Source: Flexivirga oryzae
GTDB lineage: Bacteria; Actinomycetota; Actinomycetes; Actinomycetales; Dermatophilaceae
Length of the DNA: 64,000 bases
Reading direction: 5' to 3'
NCBI RefSeq assembly: GCF_014190805.1
Contig: NZ_JACHVQ010000001.1
Coordinates: forward strand, 186,001 to 250,000
Shown here: piece after piece, positions 24,574-31,910 of the stretch
How positions within the stretch are numbered: the first letter of the stretch is position 1
How the letters are laid out: each line of letters starts with the position of its first letter
Position numbers and translations under genes: made by a program
Notes under the pieces: model-generated
The model's database searches: none
The model's input: only the letters and a program-made list of their open reading frames with translations
What the model was told of the DNA's origin: nothing

Positions 24574-26562
24574 TCAGCTCGCCCCCTCGGCACGGGCCAG
24601 GTGCAGCCACGGACCGAACTCGGCGGTGCCGGGCAACTTGCCCTGCCGCAGCCGGTGCCGGGCGATCGCCCGCACGACGTGCGGCATACCGATCGGGGTG
24701 TGCTCGTATGACGCGAGGAATGCGGCCGAGAGCGCGATGTTCGCGATGTCACCGCCGGACAGGGTGAACATCCGAGCGAGCATCGGTATGTCGATCTGCT
24801 CCCCGATCGGGGTGGCGGACGGCAGAGCATGCCGCCAGAGGCGCTCGCGGGCGGCGAGATCCGGCAGCGGGAACTCGATCGCGACCTGCAGTCTGCGGGC
24901 GAACGCCTCGTCCAGGTTCGCTGCCAGGTTGGTGGCGAGGATGAGCACGCCCTCGAACGTCTCCAGCCGTTGCAGCAGGTACGCGACCTCGATGTTCGCG
25001 TAGCGGTCGCGGGCGTCGGTGACCTCGGACCGTTTGCCGAACAGCGCGTCCGCCTCGTCGAACATCAGCACTGCACTGGATGCCTCAGCGGCGCGGAACA
25101 GCTCCTCGAGGTTCTTCTCCGTCTCACCGATGTACTTGCTCACGACGGCGGACAGGTCCACGCGGCACAGCGGCAGGCCGAGGTCGGCGGCGACGACGGC
25201 GGCCGACATGGTCTTACCGGTGCCGGATGCCCCGGAGAACAGTGCGCGGATCGACGCGACCCCTCCCGAGCGTTGCCGGAAACCCCACGCGTCGAAGACC
25301 TGGCGCCGATGCCGGACGGCCGAGGCCAGCTCGTGCAGTCGCCGCAAAGTCGGGTCGGGCAGGACGAGATCGGACCACCCGTAGCCGGGGTCCAGAGCCT
25401 GCGCGAGGGCGGGTAGCTGTGCCTGCGACTGCTCGCGGGCGTGGGTGGCCAGTGGGCGGCTCCGATCGCGTCCGGCGGCGGTTGCTGCGTTGGCGATCTG
25501 CGTCGGCCCGAGGGCGAAAAGGTCTGCCACGGAAGCCAGCTCGCGAGAGTTCGGGTCGACGCCACGGTCGCGCAGCTGAGTGCGCCACAACTGGGCACGG
25601 CGTGTGGCGTCCGGCGCGACCAGTCTGATCACGGCGTGGTCGATGCCCTCCAACGCGCTGCGCCACGGCCGGTCGGGGTGGGCGATGACCACCGTGCAGA
25701 CAGGCGTCCGGGTGACGCGTGCGAGTTCGGTCGGCTCGGGTTGCGGCAGCAGCAGTAGCGCCCGGTGCAGCCGGGCGCGGGCCGTCGACAGGCTGAGCGA
25801 TTCGCCACCGCTCTCGTGCGCGATCACGGCACGTCCGAGCGCGGCCGCGAGCCCGTGCGCGGCGGCCACGGCGTCGGCGCGAATCGCCGCCTCGATCACG
25901 ACCACGTGCAGCGTTCCGGTGCGCACCGCTCGCAGCAGGTCCTGGTGCTCGTCCGGGTCGAACACCGCGCCCGGCAGCGGGACCGGTGCGTCGGCGATCC
26001 CGAGCAGGAACTCGCGCGCGGGCGCGGTCACCACCAGACCTGTTGCGCTCCAGTGCGGGGCGCCAGCGACGGGCACCGTCTCGGCGAGTCCACCGGCGAA
26101 CAGCGGTGCGTTGCCGCGCAACAGCGCGCCGCACCCGGTGAGGCGGGCACACAGCTCCAGGCTCGGCAGCGGCCGGCGGGCGTCGCCGCTGAGGTGGGCG
26201 AACACCGGGCGGTACATGGTGTCGAGCTCGGGTGCCAATGCGACGAAGAGCGCGGTCGTCTGCGGTTCGTCCAGCCCGAACTCGGACCGGACCGCGGCCA
26301 GTGTGCCGCCCACGGGGGGCCGCGGCAGTGGGGCAGGTGACGGTGCGTCACCGGTCAGCATCGCCTCCAGCTGGATGTCGCTCGGGGACGCGCCGGCGAA
26401 CGCATCGGTCGACAGCGAAGCCGGCAGGCTGCGGAGGCGGGCCCGCATCCACAGACACTCGCGGTGCAGCGCTGCGTCCAGCCAGTCCCGCCACGGACCG
26501 GTCCACGTGGTCGACGTCGTGTCCGGCACCGCCGGACTCAGGATCCCTGCGTCAGCACCCAT
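24574..26562 (-). CDS. eCIS AAA+ ATPase (Afp15-like)
   Basis: 662 residues. The N-terminal 200 residues are a helical adaptor; a degenerate ATPase module follows (about 225-380) and then an active AAA+ domain: Walker A FSGASGTGKT (about 441-450), VSKYIGETEKNLEELF, Walker B VLMFDEADALFGKRSEV, sensor LILATNLAANLDEAFARR (Arg finger), and a C-terminal lid. In Afp/PVC particles the ATPase Afp15 is needed for assembly or sheath handling. ATG 26562 overlaps the upstream gene by 25 bases. High confidence as ATPase; the Afp15 role comes from context. Confidence 0.9.
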   Translation of the reverse strand: MGADAGILSPAVPDTTSTTWTGPWRDWLDAALHRECLWMRARLRSLPASLSTDAFAGASPSDIQLEAMLTGDAPSPAPLPRPPVGGTLAAVRSEFGLDEPQTTALFVALAPELDTMYRPVFAHLSGDARRPLPSLELCARLTGCGALLRGNAPLFAGGLAETVPVAGAPHWSATGLVVTAPAREFLLGIADAPVPLPGAVFDPDEHQDLLRAVRTGTLHVVVIEAAIRADAVAAAHGLAAALGRAVIAHESGGESLSLSTARARLHRALLLLPQPEPTELARVTRTPVCTVVIAHPDRPWRSALEGIDHAVIRLVAPDATRRAQLWRTQLRDRGVDPNSRELASVADLFALGPTQIANAATAAGRDRSRPLATHAREQSQAQLPALAQALDPGYGWSDLVLPDPTLRRLHELASAVRHRRQVFDAWGFRQRSGGVASIRALFSGASGTGKTMSAAVVAADLGLPLCRVDLSAVVSKYIGETEKNLEELFRAAEASSAVLMFDEADALFGKRSEVTDARDRYANIEVAYLLQRLETFEGVLILATNLAANLDEAFARRLQVAIEFPLPDLAARERLWRHALPSATPIGEQIDIPMLARMFTLSGGDIANIALSAAFLASYEHTPIGMPHVVRAIARHRLRQGKLPGTAEFGPWLHLARAEGAS

Positions 26563-28100
26563 GGTCGTTCCCCGGTCGCGGGCAGGGTGAACCGGCGCCG
26601 GTTCATGCCGGTCAACGACAGCAGCACGGCCAGCGGCGGTGGGTCGAGTTCGACCACGATCGCCGCGTCGTCGGCGTGCACGGTTGCCCCGCACGCCAGG
26701 ACGTTGCGGCGCAGGTGGTCCAGGCTCGCGCGTGCCTGTCCCGGCAGTCGGTGGGACAGCTCGCGGGTGAGCACGGCGGCCGCCAGCCGCATGGAACGGG
26801 CGACGTGCGGAGCCAGCGGCGGGTCGAGCAGCAGGGACGGCTCGGCCAGGTCACCGGTGTCGGCGATGTTCCGGCGTTCGATGAGATCGGCGAACCGGTC
26901 TGTGAATTGGTCGGTTCCGGACGTGGTCACCCGGTTGCTCCAGCCGACGACGTGCCGGGAGATGTCGGGTGGTAGGCCCAGCGCGAGCCGGGTCCAGGGG
27001 TCGCTGAGCACGTCGAGACCGATGCCGAGCACTGCGCCGAGCGCGAGCGCGCCGGTCAGCTCCGCCGGTGTGCCGCGCCCCGCGTCGTCCCGCCGATCGG
27101 GTGGCAACGCATCCGGCCAGCCGGCTGTGGCGTCCGCGAGCGGCAGCTCGGCGAGCAGCGGCAGCAGCAGGAACAGCCCGCCGAACGGCGTCCGCTCCGG
27201 ACCCGGCCCGGTGCCACTGGCAGTGCCTGGGGCGGCCCCCGCCGCCAGGACCGCGACGGCCGCCCTCCGATCATCGTCCGGCCAGGACGTCAACGACGCG
27301 GCGAGGTCACCGTGACCGAAGGCTGCCAGCGTGCGGGCGTCGGCGGCGCCCGCCGCGGCCAGCAACGCAGTGCGTCGGCGCGGATCGCATTGTCGCAGTG
27401 CGGAACACAGCCCCACCAGATCGCGAGCCGCGGCCGCTGAGCCCGGGTCGGGCAGTTCGCCGACCGCGGACGCGTGCAGCAGCACGGCCACCGTCGCCCG
27501 TCGCGGGTCGCGCGGCAGCCGCCCGCTCCGCCACAGCTCGGCCACCGTGCGGGCCAGGTCGACCCGGTCCGCGGGCCCGGTCCCGATGGCCACCGCGTGC
27601 GCGATCCGCGCTGCATCCGGTGGCGTCAAAAGTGTTACCAACCGTTCGATTTCGGTGTCGGGCAAGCTGCGCAGTGCCGCGAGGACAGCTCGCGGTTCGG
27701 CCTCCACCCGCTCGCGCAGCGTCGGCGAGAAGTCGCCCGTGCCGAGCTGCGCGTATTCCCAGCGCCCGTGGGCGTGCCCGGTGCTGAGGTCGGTCACCCA
27801 CTGCGCCAGGTAGGCCGTTCGGTCCGGGAACCACCGCACGCCGTCCTGTCCCACGCCGCCGTCGAGCACCGCGCGCACCGCGCGGGAGATCCCGCCGGCG
27901 AGAAGGTCGGCGCTCGTTCGCTCGCCGAGGCCGGCCCGGGCACAGACGCGTGTGTCGACCCGGTCGATGAACCACAGCCCTTCCGGCTCGGGGAGGTCGG
28001 CGCGCGTGAGCGCAGCGGCCAGGTCGAGCCCGCCGTGCGCGGAGGCGGTGCCGATCGCCCGCTGGTGCAGGTGGTGGGTACGCACGTGCAGCAGGGTCAT
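26538..28100 (-). CDS. eCIS helical protein in the tape-measure (Afp14) position
   Basis: 520 residues, Ala/Leu-rich and helical, no signal peptide. It lies between the fibre genes and the AAA+ gene, exactly where Afp14 lies in the Afp cluster. The stretch TPFGGLFLLLPLLAELPLAD resembles, as I recall it, a conserved segment of proteins annotated as contractile injection system tape measure, but I cannot align them here. The start is the ATG overlapping the upstream stop (ATGA); a longer frame to 28739 only runs antiparallel over the fibre gene. Function by position only. Confidence 0.55.
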   Translation of the reverse strand: MTLLHVRTHHLHQRAIGTASAHGGLDLAAALTRADLPEPEGLWFIDRVDTRVCARAGLGERTSADLLAGGISRAVRAVLDGGVGQDGVRWFPDRTAYLAQWVTDLSTGHAHGRWEYAQLGTGDFSPTLRERVEAEPRAVLAALRSLPDTEIERLVTLLTPPDAARIAHAVAIGTGPADRVDLARTVAELWRSGRLPRDPRRATVAVLLHASAVGELPDPGSAAAARDLVGLCSALRQCDPRRRTALLAAAGAADARTLAAFGHGDLAASLTSWPDDDRRAAVAVLAAGAAPGTASGTGPGPERTPFGGLFLLLPLLAELPLADATAGWPDALPPDRRDDAGRGTPAELTGALALGAVLGIGLDVLSDPWTRLALGLPPDISRHVVGWSNRVTTSGTDQFTDRFADLIERRNIADTGDLAEPSLLLDPPLAPHVARSMRLAAAVLTRELSHRLPGQARASLDHLRRNVLACGATVHADDAAIVVELDPPPLAVLLSLTGMNRRRFTLPATGERPWVLTQGS

Positions 28101-30082
28101 CGCGGCCCGATCGCCACGAACGTGAAGCCGCCGTCGGTGATGACGCCGTTCTCGTTGGCGGTCGCGACGACGCCGTGGTCCGCGAGTGTCTGGTCGACGA
28201 CGGCGGTCTGTGCCGCATTCACGCCGCCGCCGGCGTCGACCGTCGAGTCGCCATACACCCGGCTGACGAGCAGCAGCGGTGTCCCGGTGAAGGCATTCGT
28301 GTAGGTGATCCGGTAGCGCCCGGCCGCGGAGCGGGTCACGGCGTACCCGGTGCCGGCGCGGATGCCGCCGCCGGACTCGACCACGCCCCACAGCACCCGC
28401 ACCGCCTGCTCGGCGCCCGCCGCGAGGAGGGTGCCGAGGCGGACGTTTCCGCTGACCGCGACGTCGCCGGACACGTCCAACCGGGCGGCCGGCGAGCCGG
28501 TGCCGACACCCAGGTTGCCACCGGCCAGACCCATCAGCACGTCGCCGGAGTGCCCGGCCACCTTCAGCCGGGAGATCCAGCTGGTGTTGTTGCCGGGTGC
28601 GGTGGCGAACACCTCGAAGCGCGGGTGCCCGCCGTCGGCCGCATCCATCTCGGCGGTGACCGCCGGGGCCCCCGAGTCGGGGAACACCCAGGTCCCGTTG
28701 GCCGCGTCGTGGTGCGCGTTGAAGGTCAGGCTGCTCCACCTCTTGTCACCGGACAGGTAGAGGTTGCCCTGCCGGATGCCGAGCACCGGGTCGACGTGCA
28801 GGGGAGCGGTCGGCGCGGTGGTGCCGATGCCGACCTGGCCGGCCGGTGTGAAGGTCGCGACGTGTGCGCCGGCGCCGATGTCCTTGTTGTAGATCCGCAA
28901 CCCACGCCCACCGTCGTTGTTGGACTGCAGGTAGAAGTTGTCGGTCGGCGTGGTGCTGTCCCCGAGCTGTATGCCGTCAGCGGTCACGTGCAGCGGCGCC
29001 TTCGGCGAACCGACGTCGACCCCGACCTTGCCGTCGTCGGTGACCACGAGGTTCTCGGTGTAGGTGTTCGGTGCCGTGCGCGGGCCGACCACGAGCCGGT
29101 TCGCACCGGCCGACTTGTCGCCGATGACCAGGTTGAGGTCGGTGTGGCCGGTGCCCGGGTCGTCGGTGCGGGCGAACTCGATCGGCAGCACCGGGTCCTC
29201 GGCATGATCGGAGATCAGCCCGACGCTGCCGCGGTAGACGTGTATGTCGTCGTCGGTGCGCAGCTGGCCCTCCACCCACAGCAACTCGTCGGTGTGGTCG
29301 GCGGAGTAGTCCTTGCTCCGGTCGTGCACGGTGACGTGGCCCGACTCGGCCTCGATGCTGCGTGCGATCGTCCCGACATACGTGCGCGACCGCGCGTGCC
29401 GGGTGAGCGCCGCCGCATCGCGTTTCGTGAACGAACCCGGCGCGCCCGGCTGCCAGGCCACGACGCCCAGCGGCACCAGCCAGCGCGCCGTCGTCGCCAC
29501 GGGCAGGCTCTGCTGCGGTATGTCGGCGTCGATCACCGGCGGCGCAGCGGAGTCGAACGCTCTCAGCGCCTGGGCCGCGTCCGTGCTGACGCCCGCGATC
29601 GCGACCGGGTCGCGCTGTGACGCCAGGGTCGTGCGCGGCCCCACCTCGATCCGGAACGACTCCTGCACCCGCCCGAACGAGTCGGACGTGTCGCAGGTCT
29701 GGAAGCCCGGCAGCGGCGGGTCGGCCAGCGCCTCGTCATACGCCAGCCAGACGTCGACGACGATCGGCGGTGGTGGCGGGTTGGCCGGCACGAAGCCGGC
29801 ATCGAACGCGGCGAACATCGAGCCGGTGAGTTGTACCGGTTCGCTCACCAGCAGTGGACGGCCGAATCCGTCGAGCGCCCAACCGGGTTCGATCGACACG
29901 GTGACGGTGTTGTTCGGCCCGGCGGTCTCGGTGAGGTCCAGCCCGAGTGCGATGCCCCACCGATGGGTGGCGAGCATCGCGCGGGCCAGTTGGGTGCGTC
30001 CGTAGTCGACCGCCGCGGTGAGGTCGTCCGCCGACAGGTACTGGCCCTCGTAGAACCGCGGGCGGGCCACCTGGTCGGTCAT
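28097..30082 (-). CDS. eCIS tail-fibre-like protein 3
   Basis: 661 residues. The N-terminal 50 residues (RPRFYEGQYLSADDLTAAVD, RWGIALGLDL) match the N-terminal module of the next two genes upstream in a diverged form. The second half resembles phage fibre stalks: repeats such as NLVVTDDGKVGVDVGSPKAP, GQVGIGTTAPTAPLHVDP and GNLGVGTGSPAARLDVSGDV, the GIGTxxPxxxLHV repeat of fibres and intramolecular-chaperone proteins. The C-terminal about 100 residues are a beta domain (AGRYRITYTNAFTGTPLLLV). It probably binds the target surface. Overlaps both neighbours by 4 bases. Confidence 0.75.
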   Translation of the reverse strand: MTDQVARPRFYEGQYLSADDLTAAVDYGRTQLARAMLATHRWGIALGLDLTETAGPNNTVTVSIEPGWALDGFGRPLLVSEPVQLTGSMFAAFDAGFVPANPPPPPIVVDVWLAYDEALADPPLPGFQTCDTSDSFGRVQESFRIEVGPRTTLASQRDPVAIAGVSTDAAQALRAFDSAAPPVIDADIPQQSLPVATTARWLVPLGVVAWQPGAPGSFTKRDAAALTRHARSRTYVGTIARSIEAESGHVTVHDRSKDYSADHTDELLWVEGQLRTDDDIHVYRGSVGLISDHAEDPVLPIEFARTDDPGTGHTDLNLVIGDKSAGANRLVVGPRTAPNTYTENLVVTDDGKVGVDVGSPKAPLHVTADGIQLGDSTTPTDNFYLQSNNDGGRGLRIYNKDIGAGAHVATFTPAGQVGIGTTAPTAPLHVDPVLGIRQGNLYLSGDKRWSSLTFNAHHDAANGTWVFPDSGAPAVTAEMDAADGGHPRFEVFATAPGNNTSWISRLKVAGHSGDVLMGLAGGNLGVGTGSPAARLDVSGDVAVSGNVRLGTLLAAGAEQAVRVLWGVVESGGGIRAGTGYAVTRSAAGRYRITYTNAFTGTPLLLVSRVYGDSTVDAGGGVNAAQTAVVDQTLADHGVVATANENGVITDGGFTFVAIGPR

Positions 30083-31902
30083 TTCTGCTGCCCTTTGCGC
30101 AGCGTGGTGATCGTGCGGGCCTGCGAGGTGACCTTCTTCTGCAGCGCGGCGACCGCCTTCTCCAGTGCCTCGATCCGGTCCTCGTCCGGTGCCGCACGGG
30201 CGACCACCCGGTCGACGAGTGCCGAGGCCGGGTCCGCGAACGGGGTTGCGAGGGAACCTGCCGCGGGTGCCGCCACCCGGGCGAAGGCGAGCGCCGCGAA
30301 CGGGTCCGCCAGCTCGACCGGGCTGGCCAACTCGTCGCCTCCCGGGCCGGTGGCGCCCAGCGCTGCGAGCACGGACGCCTGCAGGCCGGACAACGGGTTG
30401 GTGCCGCTGAGGTACTGGGCGGCCACCTGCCAAGCGGCCGGATCGGTCTGGTTCGCAGTGGTTTTCGTGGTCGTGCCGGCGGTCGCCGTGGCCCCCGCTG
30501 TCGCGGTCTTCGCGGCGCTCGCTGCGTGCGCCGCCGTCGACACCGTCAGCTTCTGGGTCATCCGGAACGTCGCATCGGTCTCGGGCGGGCAGCACAACCG
30601 GCTGATCGCATTCCGGATGGTCTGGGTGAACGGCAGCCAGCCGAGCCAGTAGCCGAGCATCGGCAGGGTGACCGCGAACTTGCGGGAACTCCAGTTGCAC
30701 ACGTCGAGCACCTGCAGGTCGGAGCTGCGGACGGTCAGCGTGGCCAGGGGCACGCAGGCGTCGCAGCAGTCGTCCGGGCAGGGCGGCAGCAGCGCCGAGC
30801 AGATGCACTCGCGGTAGAGATCGACCGCGATCCGCAGCAGCTCGGTGCTGGCAGCCGCAGCCTTCGCCGGAGCGTCCTGGTCGGTCGGGTCCGGGCAGGT
30901 GATGTCGGCCAGCCTCCTGCCGAGGGTGCAGTCGTGCACGTTCGCCGACGCGACGATCGCGCGCAGGTCCGCCTTGAGCTGGCAGCAGTACTGGACCAGC
31001 TGCGCGGGCGTCGGATCCTGCGGCACCTTGGAGATCGCGTCGGTCAGCGAGGTCAGGCACGCCTTGACCCGGGTCGCCAGCGGACCCGTGACGGTCGTGT
31101 CGTCGCGGGTGCCGAGCCGGGGCTTGTCGACCGGCTCCTTGGTGAGGGTGAAGCGGAATCCCTCACAGATCACCGTGGGTTCGCAGGCGACCGGCGTGCG
31201 CGTCGGGGTGGACGGCGAGGCGGAGTTGCACCCGCACGAGCCGCCGCCGGACGCGGTCGTGGAGGAGCCGCAGCCGCACCCGGAGCTGGACGTCGAGCCG
31301 CCGCAACCGCATCCGCTGCCGGTCGACGTCGAGCCGGAGCCAGCAGAGCCGCCGGAGCAGCCTCCGGAACACCCGCCCGAGCAGGCGCCGGTGCGTGCCG
31401 GGGTCAGGGTGGTCACCGCCCGGGCCGGTTGCTCCTCGTAACAGATGTTGAGGATCCACCGCTGCGAGGCGGCCTCGCAGTCGGCCGGCTGGTTCTGGAA
31501 CGGTGCGCAGTCCCGGCTGCGCGACTGACGCAACGTCTTGATCAGGTCCGCGACGGGCACCCGGGTGTCGGCGCAGACCACGATGTCCTCACCGCACGGG
31601 CCGAGCGCGTAACCCGGGTGCACCGTCACGGTGTCGTCGCACGGGTTGCACACCACTTCCAGGCCGCACACCACTCCGGTGCCGTGCAGGTAGCGGTTGT
31701 GCAGCCGGGTCTTGCCCACCAGGTAGTCGTCCAGCCGGCGGAAGTCGGCGTCGGTGACCAGCTGGCCGGCGAAGAACCGGGGCCGGCACAGGCACTGCAG
31801 GCTGTGGCAGGTGGGGCAGCCGCCGCAACCGCAGCCGCACCCCGTCGTCGTGGGCGGCGACGAGGCCGCCGGTTGGGTGTACGTGTTGTAGGGCACCGTC
31901 AT
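30079..31902 (-). CDS. eCIS fibre/baseplate-attached protein 2, Cys-rich
   Basis: 607 residues. It begins with a Cys-rich head (GCGCGCGGCPTCHSLQCLCR), then the shared module FFAGQLVTDADFRRLDDY and LHGTGVVCGL (72-81). Residues about 168-230 are a Gly/Ser/Cys run (CSGGCSGGCSGG, GCGCGG, GCGCGS). The middle has further CC and CxxC pairs (PPCPDDCCDACVPL). The end is a coiled-coil (EDRIEALEKAVAALQKKVTS), a likely trimerisation helix. The Cys content suggests disulfide or metal cross-linking. No family name known to me beyond the shared N-terminal module. Confidence 0.7.
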   Translation of the reverse strand: MTVPYNTYTQPAASSPPTTTGCGCGCGGCPTCHSLQCLCRPRFFAGQLVTDADFRRLDDYLVGKTRLHNRYLHGTGVVCGLEVVCNPCDDTVTVHPGYALGPCGEDIVVCADTRVPVADLIKTLRQSRSRDCAPFQNQPADCEAASQRWILNICYEEQPARAVTTLTPARTGACSGGCSGGCSGGSAGSGSTSTGSGCGCGGSTSSSGCGCGSSTTASGGGSCGCNSASPSTPTRTPVACEPTVICEGFRFTLTKEPVDKPRLGTRDDTTVTGPLATRVKACLTSLTDAISKVPQDPTPAQLVQYCCQLKADLRAIVASANVHDCTLGRRLADITCPDPTDQDAPAKAAAASTELLRIAVDLYRECICSALLPPCPDDCCDACVPLATLTVRSSDLQVLDVCNWSSRKFAVTLPMLGYWLGWLPFTQTIRNAISRLCCPPETDATFRMTQKLTVSTAAHAASAAKTATAGATATAGTTTKTTANQTDPAAWQVAAQYLSGTNPLSGLQASVLAALGATGPGGDELASPVELADPFAALAFARVAAPAAGSLATPFADPASALVDRVVARAAPDEDRIEALEKAVAALQKKVTSQARTITTLRKGQQK

Positions 31903-31910
31903 CGCCTCGC

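Noticed and set aside
28101..28739. N-terminal extension of the helical eCIS protein to 28739
   Set aside because: The extension overlaps the fibre gene in another frame; the ATG at 28100 overlaps the upstream stop as in the rest of the operon.
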